Of a stretch of DNA of 64,000 nt, positions 1-10,197 are shown one piece after another (the stretch's first letter is position 1; each line of letters starts with the position of its first letter). The DNA lies in NCBI GenBank assembly GCA_029255685.2, contig CM055314.2:70506815-70570814 (forward strand). Direction: 5' to 3'. The DNA comes from Silene conica (lineage: Eukaryota > Streptophyta > Magnoliopsida > Caryophyllales > Caryophyllaceae). The translations under genes and the position numbers were made by a program. The notes below the pieces were generated by a model. The model made no database searches and was not told the origin of the DNA. It saw only the letters and a program-made list of their open reading frames with translations.

Positions 1-831
1 TTGTTAATTGAATAAATATGATTTATTTAATTATGTATAATATTTATGGGATAAATATTTACATATTTCAAATGTACTAAAGTATTTTACATTTAAATGA
101 CATATAAGATGTCACACTTTATACAATTGTACATTTGACAAATTGTAAAATAAAGTCCATAATATGGACTATGTGGCACGGTTAAGTGGGGTTAGTTGTG
201 TGGGTGATTAGTGTATTTAACACACTACAATAATTATGTTAGACATAATCCTTGAGTCCACAACCTAGTGATACACCCTAGTGTCTTGAGAACACAACTT
301 GTTCCCTCTTTGACACTCCCTAAGCCGGCTACCCCCTTCCCAAGTGAGCATGCTTAAGTTAGTAAAAGAGGCATGCTCATCATATATATATGATATATGA
401 TTCATTCATTCTCTTCTCTTCTCCTAACCCTAGCCGAAATATTCACTAGTAAGAAGAGATTGTTTAACCTCAAATAAGTTATTATAAGATAATAAAAATA
501 TATACTAAGAGTAGTATTCAAAATATATTTCTAATAAGAGAGATTGGAAATAAATTAAGGAAAAACCGATTCCTAGTCTAGCATACAAAGTTTCGGTTCA
601 ATTGGGGCTTGTCTTGGTGCATCCGGAGGAGGTATTCTATATTGGGTACTCGGAGGATCATCCTTGCAATACTTGGACCGAGTGTAAGAACACGGTTTTC
701 TCCTCTTTCCGCATTTTATTAGCATGCATAAGATCATAATAAACGAGTTTATTATTTTGTTAATTAAAGGTTAATTAAAAGGTTTGTTAGTATGACTAAA
801 TTAGTTTATAAGCAACTAGTTAAACCTTACA
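1..831 (+). repeat. Left LTR of Copia element (3' 831 bp)
   Basis: It is identical by eye to 7178-8008 and ends in TTACA directly before the primer binding site. The 5' 445 bp expected from the right LTR lie outside the window. A TATA-rich stretch near 380-400 (CATATATATATGATATATG) is a plausible promoter position, but this is inference only. Confidence 0.92.
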
Positions 832-833
832 AT

Positions 834-845
834 TGGTATCAGAGC
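834..845 (+). other. Primer binding site, initiator tRNA-Met type
   Basis: TGGTATCAGAGC lies 2 nt after the LTR end. This is the standard Copia-type primer binding site, complementary to the 3' end of initiator tRNA-Met, and it fixes the plus orientation of the element. Confidence 0.9.
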
Positions 846-3293
846 AAAATGGTTGTTTGCATGCTTTCCGTTTCGTTTTTACGGAGTTATTATGATAACA
901 AAAATAAAACTTGAATTTTCGTATGATATAAGATATGGACGAAATTTTTTTTTAGCATGATACCTACTGTTTTCTAATATGATTTAGAATATTTGGAATA
1001 TATTTTGCATGAATATTGATCATTGGTATTTTTAATTTCGGTTTTTAATACGTTTTAATGGTTAAAAATGATTAATTTTGGGAAAAATAGTTAAAATAAG
1101 CTTCTGGCCGAGATTTTTCAGTATGATATCACATGTATTTTCTATAATATGAATATGAATTTTCGTAAATTATAGACCTTTAAATCGTGTGATATGAATT
1201 TTAATGGTTAAAATGCAATAAGATGAATAAAAATGGGTTAAAATAGTTATATTATGAATTTGACTATAAAAATTTATGAAGATGTCACATGCAATATTTA
1301 AAATTTATGTTGAATTTTCCAGAAATTTATCTCAAATATTGCAATATTATAGATTTTTAATGTAAAAATCGGGTAATTAGTGACATAATTTCGACTTTAA
1401 TAGTTTAAGTTGGAATTTGGCCATAAAAATTTAACACGATGTCATATATATTATTTCCAGCATGTATAAAATTTTCGAGAATTTTATCTTATTTTATGCT
1501 TGAGAAATAATTTTAAATGTTAAAATCGTATGATATATGACGTAAATCGTTAAAATTTGCAAATGTTGTTAATAATGGCCGAAAATGTAACCCATATTAG
1601 TCATATGTGATATGTTCATCATGAAAATATTCTTGGGAGCCTAAAGTTTCAGATTTGATTTGTATTGATTTAATTTTGTTTTGTTAAAAGTAGCATTTAA
1701 AATTAAATTAAAAGGAGGCATGCTTTAAAATTTCGGCTATGGGGCAATGTGCCATTTAATTTTCTGTCCATTTTGTGTTCTTAAAAAGGTTTTGGAAGGT
1801 ATAAAAATATTATTAGTATTTAATTTGCATTTATGAAGTTAATTATTGAATTTTCCGACTTAAATTGCTCGTTTTACGTGTTATTTTCGAAATAATAATA
1901 AAACCGTGTAAAATACTAATATTTAAACTTTCTGAAAATTTTAAGAACATTCTGGATTTTTCAAAATTTGAATTTTGAATTTTCGAAATTTTAATGTCTC
2001 TTTTGGATTTTATATTGTTTTTTCCCGAAAAACCGAGTAATACTGATCAATATTAAAATATATTAAGTTAATTCATGTTCAAAGTTTGAGTAAGACTAAA
2101 TTTTGAATCCTATACGAGTTAGGATGATTAACTTAAGGATGAAAACCGTTTCATTTAATGCATAGTGTTGTTAAATGTTAAAACACGCAATTCCATAAAA
2201 ACCGAGGTTTACGATAACTATTTAAATAAGTGTTTTAAATAGGACGATTTGGCTTAGGATTTGCATGTTAATTCATATTTATATAAGCATTGCATATTTA
2301 TATTATGAATGTCATGATTTATTTTTACGTAATTTTGGGAATTATGTAATTTACTTAGTATGGCCTAGTTTTTAAATCGGTATTTCCCGTAATGTAAGGG
2401 GTTACCGATTCGGTTGTAATTTTGTGATCTCGTATCACCCAATTGTAATTTATTTCTATTTTATAATGTATAAAGTAGACTAGAAAAGTTGTAATATTTG
2501 TAAAATCCGGAGTTCCTTGAAGACGGTGTCATTCGGAAAGGAGTTCCGATCAAGACGGTGTTTACCTCGAAGTGCGTGCCGCGTGATGTTCAAGGGACCA
2601 AAGGAGGTTGTTTCCGAATTTGTACTTTGTTATTTCTTTTCTAGGAAAGGCCATACTAGGGTTTTATTTATGCTTTTATTTTTGCTTTTTATATGTTTGC
2701 ATGCATAGCCAAATCGTCATACATCGTATCATGCATGTTTCGACCTAGTCGACCTAGTCTTTTATTTTATCGATAATTCACCGACTTAGTTCACTTAAAC
2801 GGAGATAGATAATAATTTGACTAGATCTCTTACATATAAAACATTGAGACTTAGCCTTACCAAAAAGTACGGACCCATGAATCCCTTCTTCACAAAAACG
2901 TAGGCTCGGCTACACCGGGGTACTAAAATTGTCACGTTGGGTAAGTGGGGTAATATGATTACACCTTGAAATTTGGTTGATCTCAACGAAAGTATTCGTA
3001 ACCGTAGTTGCAATAAGTTCGGGCTAAAGATAATTTTAAGAAAATTGTCGACCGAGAGTTCTAAGAGTAGAACCGATTAAAGGGTTAATCCACCAAACTA
3101 TACCAATACGGGTTGAGTCGGCTACACCGTGCCCGAATTAGTATGGGTTTGGGTCTCGGGATTGTTTACTTAATTGGGTAAGAGATCATTAAGTAAATAC
3201 ATAACTAAACTTGTTAGAGTTATAGTTTAAATTATGAATTTAAAATGATGTTGTTTTCCTTTTATTATTGTAGTTTAATTTTCAACATCGACT
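846..3293 (+). other. Copia element leader, non-coding
   Basis: AT-rich leader of about 2.4 kb without a convincing ORF. Between about 900 and 1700 it reads as a degenerate tandem series (recurring pieces such as AATTTTCG, GATATGAATTTT, GGTTAAAAT every 150-180 bp). Such a long leader before gag is longer than in typical autonomous Copia elements. Short ORFs here (for example 2517-2708) show no recognisable domain. Confidence 0.6.
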
Positions 3294-4202
3294 ATGGCAA
3301 CCAACGCTCCACCTCTCACTAACGTATCATGGCTTCGATCCTTTATGGATCGTTGTAAACTCGATAAGCATGGTTCCAATTTTAAGGATTGGGATGCGCA
3401 ATTGCTTTTGGCCGCTCAAGGTGACGATAAGAGTCGTTACCTATCCGAAGCCGCTCCTCCCGCTCCGACCGCACGTTCGTCGGTCCAAACTCGTGAGGCC
3501 TATGAAGCCTACATGAAAGAGTCCTCCGCTCTTAAAAATGTGCTCATCTTCTCCATGGAGCCGGATCTCCAAAGGAGTATGATTAAGTTGACCACATCGT
3601 ATGAAATATACACCAAGCTTGCGACCATGTTTTCGCAAACTCCAAGGGTGATTCAATATGAGGCGGCTTCCGCCTTCTTTGACATAACCTTCAAGGAAGG
3701 GCAAAAGATAAGCCCTCATGTGCTCAAACTAGTTGAGCTCGCGGAGACTTTAAAAGCTCAAAATGTAGATGTTCCCGACTCTCTTATTATTGACCGAGTT
3801 CTTCACTCACTCAATAAGGTTAAGGCATATGCTCAATTCCGTGTGAATTTCAATATGCGAAACCAAGAGACCTCGTTAGACGAGTTGCATAAGATGCTAG
3901 TCCAAGCTGAAAGGGACATGGGACTTCATGAAAGTTCCACCAAGGATGTTTTGAACATCGAAAAGAAAGGGAAAACGAGCTTCAAGAGGAATGCCTCGAA
4001 AGGCAAGGGCAAGAAAACGTTCAAGCCCAAGGCGACCAAAGAAAAGACCTTTTCGAAAGGCGCTTCCACCTCGTCTTCTAAAGAGCAAGACAAGTGCCAT
4101 TATTGCACGAGGATCGGTCATTGGAAGCGAAATTGCCCCAAATACTTAAGCGATCTCAAAAATGGGAAGGCAACCGCCGTAGGTAATAATTCTCGCGTAT
4201 AA
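3294..4202 (+). CDS. gag: Copia-type Gag polyprotein (capsid-like domain plus CCHC zinc knuckle)
   Basis: A 302-codon ORF with ATG at 3294 (MATNAPPL). Residues about 10-225 match the layout of the plant Copia Gag domain of the UBN2 / retrotran_gag type: an N-terminal W-containing segment (FKDWDAQL), a helical middle part (YEAASAFFDITF, LVELAETLKAQ) and a SLDELHKML motif. A basic lysine-rich linker (about 230-265) leads to one CCHC knuckle, CHYCTRIGHWKRNC, near residues 270-283. The knuckle should bind genomic RNA; the upstream domain should assemble the particle. The frame is intact, unlike the other retroelement genes here, which agrees with the identical LTRs. The ORF stops at TAA and no pol frame follows, so this is the only protein the element can make. 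Confidence 0.88.
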   Translation: MATNAPPLTNVSWLRSFMDRCKLDKHGSNFKDWDAQLLLAAQGDDKSRYLSEAAPPAPTARSSVQTREAYEAYMKESSALKNVLIFSMEPDLQRSMIKLTTSYEIYTKLATMFSQTPRVIQYEAASAFFDITFKEGQKISPHVLKLVELAETLKAQNVDVPDSLIIDRVLHSLNKVKAYAQFRVNFNMRNQETSLDELHKMLVQAERDMGLHESSTKDVLNIEKKGKTSFKRNASKGKGKKTFKPKATKEKTFSKGASTSSSKEQDKCHYCTRIGHWKRNCPKYLSDLKNGKATAVGNNSRV

Positions 4203-4911
4203 TTCATGTGGTTATCAACTTATGTATAGTGATACAAATGTGTTGATATTTACCCTTTTTAAATGTTTTAAAGGGGCGCCCCCGAATAATGATAAGGGCA
4301 AGGACAAGGAAGCTTGAAGTTCCTTACTTGGATGGCTCCGGTAGCATCCAATTGATCGAAGACTTGAAGAGCTAGGCTCTAATTTTCATATCGTCTTCTT
4401 TCATATTTTGCATTTATTTATGGAACAATTTAATTTTCTTGTAAGACAAGGATTAAAATCCTAAAACAATGGTTGTATTTTGGATAATTGGTGACTTGGT
4501 TTTCAACCCGAGTCACTACTTTTGTTCTTAATCAATGATTTGATTTCTCAAATAAATTGCATACCTTGTTTAAACATGAATGATAGTGATTTAATATTGA
4601 TACGATCAAGTATAAGATAATCAAAGTGTTGATTAAAACGGAGAACTACACCCCATGAGATAGATTCAATCAAAATGTGACTATATCAATTCATTATAAG
4701 ATTTTCATTTTAAGTGAAAATGAGAATGTATTCATCACACCTATCAAACTTCAAACATTCAAACACATTGGTTGATCGAAATAGCTATCCTTAAACAAGT
4801 AAAGGTTATTGTTAGAAGGATAGAGTGGGAGAAATTATTTCGCTCACAAACCAATTATGTAAATAAAAGGAAGGATCTTAGAGAAGATTCTTACTTAGGA
4901 GTCTTAAGAAG

Positions 4912-5072
4912 AACCCTAAGTGTTTTGAAGAAACTACGGGAGGACACTCGAAGAAAGGTTCTTTGTGTTCATTGTTTCATAGGGAGGAAACAAAGCCCTA
5001 AGTGATTTGAAGAAACTACGGGAGGACACTCGGAGAAAGGTTCCTTGTGTTCATTGTTTCATAGAGAGGAAA
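4912..5072 (+). repeat. 82-bp tandem duplication in Copia element
   Basis: Two adjacent copies of a unit containing GAAGAAACTACGGGAGGACA and GTGTTCATTGTTTCATAG, with a few substitutions between copies. A 77-codon ORF that crosses it (4772-5005) has no recognisable domain. Confidence 0.75.
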
Positions 5073-5285
5073 CTTGAAACCCCGTATGAAATCATCGGTA
5101 GGAAAACGGTTCCTATGTAGTTATAAAGAAATTATCATGTCATTTTCGTCTCGAGGAAACGAAGACATGATAAGAAGGTAATGAATGATTGAATGGAAAC
5201 AGATCACTATAGGGATAGTGATAGTGATAATGATTCGAGTAATAGTTTAACATGCATGAAATGAAAGGTTCATTTAAGACATCGA

Positions 5286-5490
5286 GAGATATTGTTTTTA
5301 GTGGGAGCGATATTCAAAAAGAATTTAGACCTACCATTTTGAGAGAATGGGTGATTCTTTAAGAGTAAAGAATAAGAGGTTCTAAATTCAGAGATATTGT
5401 TTTTAGTGGGAGCAATGTTCGATAAGAATTTAAACCTACCATTTAGAGAGAATGGGTGATTCTTTAAGAGTAAAGAATAAGAGGTTCTAA
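5286..5490 (+). repeat. 105-bp tandem duplication in Copia element
   Basis: Two adjacent copies start with GAGATATTGTTTTTAGTGGG and end with AAGAATAAGAGGTTCTAAAT. Each carries one AGTGGGAG motif, so this duplication doubled that motif. Confidence 0.8.
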
Positions 5491-6722
5491 ATTTAAATGA
5501 ACAATTGATTTATATCATGTGATGATAGAGTTTTAACGGGAAGGTTTATTATATGGATAATAAAAGGTCGCCCACTAGTAGTTAGAATGGTTGGAAACAT
5601 TATTCATAACGATGAATAAAACCATTATCCAAATAGCCAAGATGTTTGAAAATTGTAAGAGTGATGAAATCACTAATAAACTGCAATATAGATTTCAGTA
5701 CATAAGTGACTATAGAGAGTGATTTTAATCCCTCCAGTATATCGATACGTCACAAGTTATAAGATAACAGTGGGAGCTTTCCTCAGGAAAGGAAACTCAT
5801 AACCTAGAAAGAGTTCTAGAAATGTACTCAAATAGAATCATATTATAAGGGATAATATGAGAATAAAGGAGACCAAAAGTTGTTAGTTTTGCTATCATGA
5901 ATAAAAGTTATTCGCATGAATAAAGGTTATTTGCAAAACACTAATGCAAATAGATGATTATGCATCAAAATGCAATGTAATAGTGTTGACTATTGTTGCA
6001 TAACAACATCATTTGAGTTATGATTAACTCAAAATGAAAGATACTTTGTCAGAATCCAAATGGGTTGTATGAGACAATATTGAACCCCATAAGTGAACTG
6101 GATTGACTTAGTATAGCCCCTAGCCGCTTACATGAGGTGACGTCTCAAAGCGACTAGAGTGTGAGGCGATTGATGGCAAGTTCAAGTGCCATAGAGTCAT
6201 ATGTGATGACTAGTCGATCACATAGGCAGACTGTAAGAGACACTCTGTCGGGCAATGTGACCGCTTATAGAGTTCTGGAAATTTTATAGCCGGGTCGTGG
6301 CGAGAGCTGCTATAGTATTCTTGTGAGTCAATTCTTTGACTAAAGACTACTCTCCCAAGATGGTACAGTTTAGGCATAACTTTGATCCATTCTCTACGAC
6401 TTTTCGTAACTGGAGTCAAATGGGATTGTTTTGGGTTGTGACTGACTGTGACTAGTTGAAGGAAGTAGTGCGATAGAAATTGTCCACCCCTTGTCAGGGT
6501 TGTTCAAATCTCAGGGCCACTCGAGGAGAAGTTAACTGAAAATGCGTGGCCACGCTCGGAAGGTATCTATGGTAGATAATTCCGGTCAGACAGTTAATCT
6601 CCAGATCGAGGAAACCATTCATGATATGATCAAATGCAAGAACGACCAGAGAGAGACATCTTGCATTGAGTGGGAGATTGTAATAGGACAAGAGAATTGG
6701 TGACGCACACTTGTCGAGGACA

Positions 6723-6732
6723 AGTGGGAGAT
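6723..6732 (+). other. Polypurine tract of Copia element
   Basis: AGTGGGAGAT directly precedes the right LTR start TGTTGGGAAATG. Its position and purine content identify it as the plus-strand priming site. A near-copy, AGTGGGAGATTG, lies 54 bp upstream at 6669. Confidence 0.75.
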
Positions 6733-8008
6733 TGTTGGGAAATGTGTCCTCAACAATAAGTGCGATCACGTAATTAAATCTCATAACAAGAATGCGCAAG
6801 GGATGATACGATTTATTAGTCAACTGACCAACATTAATCGGTAATGATTGGCTAGCTAGAGTTTGACATTACTGTCGTATGACGGTGGTGGTCAGTTGAT
6901 CCCTTTAGGTCACACCTTTAGGACAATTCCCTTAATTGATAAAGTGATCAAATGTATAATGATACGATTTGATCATATTCCTTAAACTCGTGTATCGAGA
7001 AATTAGAGGTTAAATCTTAATGTAAGATTTATGTTTAAAATTGAAACGTGTCAATTGTTAAACATTAAACGATATTTTAAGATATCGTAATTAGAATGAA
7101 TTGGGTTGAAATTAATACAAAAGTTGTAAATCGTATTGACGATAAAATATTATTTTACAATGGTAATTTCGAATTACTTGTTAATTGAATAAATATGATT
7201 TATTTAATTATGTATAATATTTATGGGATAAATATTTACATATTTCAAATGTACTAAAGTATTTTACATTTAAATGACATATAAGATGTCACACTTTATA
7301 CAATTGTACATTTGACAAATTGTAAAATAAAGTCCATAATATGGACTATGTGGCACGGTTAAGTGGGGTTAGTTGTGTGGGTGATTAGTGTATTTAACAC
7401 ACTACAATAATTATGTTAGACATAATCCTTGAGTCCACAACCTAGTGATACACCCTAGTGTCTTGAGAACACAACTTGTTCCCTCTTTGACACTCCCTAA
7501 GCCGGCTACCCCCTTCCCAAGTGAGCATGCTTAAGTTAGTAAAAGAGGCATGCTCATCATATATATATGATATATGATTCATTCATTCTCTTCTCTTCTC
7601 CTAACCCTAGCCGAAATATTCACTAGTAAGAAGAGATTGTTTAACCTCAAATAAGTTATTATAAGATAATAAAAATATATACTAAGAGTAGTATTCAAAA
7701 TATATTTCTAATAAGAGAGATTGGAAATAAATTAAGGAAAAACCGATTCCTAGTCTAGCATACAAAGTTTCGGTTCAATTGGGGCTTGTCTTGGTGCATC
7801 CGGAGGAGGTATTCTATATTGGGTACTCGGAGGATCATCCTTGCAATACTTGGACCGAGTGTAAGAACACGGTTTTCTCCTCTTTCCGCATTTTATTAGC
7901 ATGCATAAGATCATAATAAACGAGTTTATTATTTTGTTAATTAAAGGTTAATTAAAAGGTTTGTTAGTATGACTAAATTAGTTTATAAGCAACTAGTTAA
8001 ACCTTACA
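6733..8008 (+). repeat. Right LTR of Copia element (1276 bp)
   Basis: The LTR runs from TGTTGGGAAATG to CTTACA. It follows the polypurine tract, ends in CA, and its last 831 bp match the left LTR without visible change. The U3 region contains a TATATATATGATATATG stretch near 7560-7578. Confidence 0.93.
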
Positions 8009-9623
8009 AACCTTTCAGTCTTAAGTAACCTATCCGTCTTAAGATGTAAACCAATGCCCTTCCCAAATCTCTCAATCTTGGGTAGGTCAATACTAACATC
8101 CTACAAGTCTCCTTTTGGTCTCATTGTAGGTTATTATAGTCTAAAAATAAAAGCGAAACAGAATTCGAACACGAGTCGGTCGGCTGACCTTATAATGGTG
8201 GTCGGTCGACCTCCTGCCTGCGACATGTTGATTCGGGAATCATACTACCTATGCATATTTACTCCCTACATCCTAACATATGAAATTAGCTACTCATAGT
8301 TATTAAAACAATTATAAAAATAGGAGTAAACATGGAAATCATAAAGAACATCAATCTAAACATGCAATAATAATAAGGAAATTAAAATAAGATGAAAAGG
8401 AGATTAGGAACTTTGGTTCCCCATGGTTAAAACAAGTCAATGAAGGGTAAAATAATCAAATAACACAATCCCAAGGAACAAAGAATAAACCTTTAGGTGA
8501 ATATTCTACCCAATCCTTACGATCTTAGGGTTCCTACAAAAGCACTAAACTTTCGTTCAAGGGCAATCCCAAAGTTGTTGTTAAACTAATCCTAATAATC
8601 TTTCAATCCTAAGGATTAGTTCACCAACAACAATGGGGGATTGGTAATTCAATCACTAAACTTATCAAAATCAAGTCTTTACCATGGTTCCCCTAATTCC
8701 TAATCACAAGAATTAGCTATGCATACTCTTAATTATGAAACTAACAATAACTAATAATATCAAAGGAATTAACATAATTAAAGATGACAATAAAAGGGAA
8801 AACATGAATTAAGAAACAACAATAAGATGAACAACAAGATTAAATTAAAAGGGAAAGATTGAATTGTAGCAAACTTACAACTTAATTGGAAATCTAAGAA
8901 CAAAGATGAAAACTTGGTAAATCTTCTCTCTAACTATGGAGTTTTGACTAATATGGACTGCTTGACCTAATTTTGGAGTTTAGGTCTCCTTAAATAAGTT
9001 CTAATTACAAGATTAGGAGCAAAGCCCGTAATAAAAATCGCGGAAACACAGTGGGTCGGTCGGTCGACCTACATTTTGGGTCGGTCGACCTCCTAATGGC
9101 CTAATAACTTAAATGGGCTTTGCGGAAACTTCTGGGTCTGTGCTGTGGTCGGTCGACCTACTTTGTTGGTCGGTCGACCTGATTGTCGGGACTGCAGCGC
9201 GCATCGATCTTAAAACAGCTGCCATTTCTTCGTTACTCATCGTAATCAAGCGATTCTTGCGGCGTTGGAAAGCTAAGAGGATAAGCTTTCACCTCCAACT
9301 GGAATCACTCCATTATCAGCTCTAGAACTCGATATATAGCCATTTGAAAAAGGCTGCAATGTCGTGGATCGATTCTTTGCTTGTTAAAGCTATCTTTAGG
9401 CCTTGAAATATGCGCTAGGTTTCGTTCCTTCTTGTCCTTAGTCATAAAAAGTCCCGAGGGCATAAATTTGGTATAAAATCGCCCCTTTTCCGCATAAATC
9501 TGCAAAAGAGCATAAAAATACGAAAGTAGACAATTGTTGGGAAATAAATGCTAAAACATCGTAAATGAGCGACAAAATGCGTGTAAAAATAGATGTAAAA
9601 CATCATAAAATAGGCACGCATCA
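8009..9623 (-). mobile_element. Athila-like LTR fragment, truncated by the Copia insertion
   Basis: Read on the minus strand it begins with TGATGCGTGCC at 9623, like the TGATGTGTGC start of the Athila LTR at 14060, and interrupts the LINE-A RNase H region. It contains five or six copies of a GGTCGGTCGACC motif (about 8178-8213 and 9050-9180) and the LTR-typical GTAGCTAAT motif followed by TTAGGATGTAGGG near 8260-8290. I found no LTR end or primer binding site, so the LTR was longer than 1.6 kb and the rest lies beyond the Copia element, outside the window. Short ORFs have no recognisable product. Confidence 0.65.
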
Positions 9624-9852
9624 GCATCAACCTTAATCCTAACACAGGGACAATCACTTAAATCCCCAACCATCTTTACTGGGTTCCTAATTTTCACATG
9701 GAAATCCTCCAAATCATCGACTGGCTGGACTCGCTTCACCTTCACAGGGTCCTCGTTTTCCTGTAACAAACCTATGATAGTTTTCACTAGACTATTATAG
9801 GCCCTAAAGAAGCCAACAAGAACACTAATCTCTCCCCAAAAGATACAATTAT
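9624..9852 (-). pseudogene. LINE-A ORF2 remnant, connection to RNase H
   Basis: Minus-strand translation gives CVRIKVDADA near 9625-9655, matching the IRIKCDASW start of the RNase H domain in the intact LINE at 44 kb. The first RNase H aspartate is therefore present, but the rest is cut off by the LTR that begins at 9623. The segment continues LINE-A from 10198 once the solo LTR (9853-10197) is set aside. Confidence 0.6.
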
Positions 9853-10197
9853 TGTAACACCCCGGCCTAAACCTAGGACCGGAAATGTTAGCCACGGTAG
9901 CTCGCCAGGCTATGTACTGGCCCCACAGACCAACACGAGTCCTTTCCAGCGCATTTTGTCCCCACTCATGCGCATCCCGGGAACCTTCCCAGGAGGTCAC
10001 CCATCCTAAGACTACTCCCAGCCAAGCACGCTTAACTTTGGAGTTCTTTCGCATGGATATCCAAAAAAGAAAGTGCACTTTGTTGTTATGAGTAGTACTT
10101 TCAATCCCTTTAAGCACTAGTCATATAAGCCTACCAATGGACCTCTTCAAGGGGTTAGCCCACCCGAATATCCTATTCGGTTCAACGGAGTATTACA
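9853..10197 (-). mobile_element. Cassandra-type TRIM solo LTR with 5S rRNA-like domain
   Basis: A 345-bp unit that starts on the minus strand with TGTAATACTCCG and ends GGCCGGGGTGTTACA. It is flanked by a perfect 5-bp duplication ATTAT (9848-9852 and 10198-10202), as expected for a single LTR left by recombination. Inside, minus-strand bases about 10040-9970 read AGTTAAGCGTGCTTGG and then GGATGGGTGACCTCCTGGGA, which match the A box and C box of the internal promoter of plant 5S rRNA genes. LTRs carrying a 5S domain define the Cassandra family of terminal-repeat retrotransposons in miniature. The 5S portion is partial and changed at its 3' part, so this is not a 5S gene. It lies within LINE-A ORF2. 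Confidence 0.85.

Larger units (their letters stand above)
4203..6722 (+). other. Copia element 3' non-coding region with tandem duplications and PPT-like motifs
   Basis: About 2.5 kb between gag and the right LTR where pol would normally be. No domain is readable in any frame. It carries an 82-bp duplication (about 4912-5072) and a 105-bp duplication (about 5286-5490). The octamer AGTGGGAG of the polypurine tract recurs at 4824, 5300, 5406, 5769, 6669 and 6723. This may be a decayed or substituted pol region, but I cannot show homology to pol by eye. Confidence 0.7.
1..8008 (+). mobile_element. Gag-only Copia-superfamily LTR retrotransposon (TR-GAG-like), 5' end cut by window
   Basis: The element consists of a left LTR (only its last 831 bp are in the window), a tRNA-Met-type primer binding site, a 2.5-kb leader, a single gag ORF, 2.5 kb of non-coding DNA, a polypurine tract and a complete right LTR of 1276 bp. 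The visible LTR parts keep a constant offset of 7177 bp and I saw no mismatch, so the insertion is recent. There is no protease, integrase, reverse transcriptase or RNase H reading frame, so mobilisation would need enzymes from an autonomous Copia relative. Elements with LTRs and gag only are known in plants as TR-GAGs. It sits in an Athila-like LTR whose sequence resumes at 8009. The 5-bp target duplication would be AACCT (8009-8013), but its partner lies upstream of the window. Confidence 0.88.

Noticed and set aside
4772..5005. 77-codon ORF after Copia gag as a second protein
   Set aside because: It runs into the 82-bp tandem duplication, has no domain and no pol similarity.
9950..10060. 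5S rRNA gene on the minus strand
   Set aside because: Only the middle part of 5S (A box to C box) matches; it lies inside a TG...CA unit with a 5-bp duplication, so it is part of a Cassandra-type LTR.
9551..10117. 188-codon minus-strand ORF as a gene
   Set aside because: It runs across three elements (Athila-like LTR, LINE RNase H piece, Cassandra LTR) and is a chance fusion frame.
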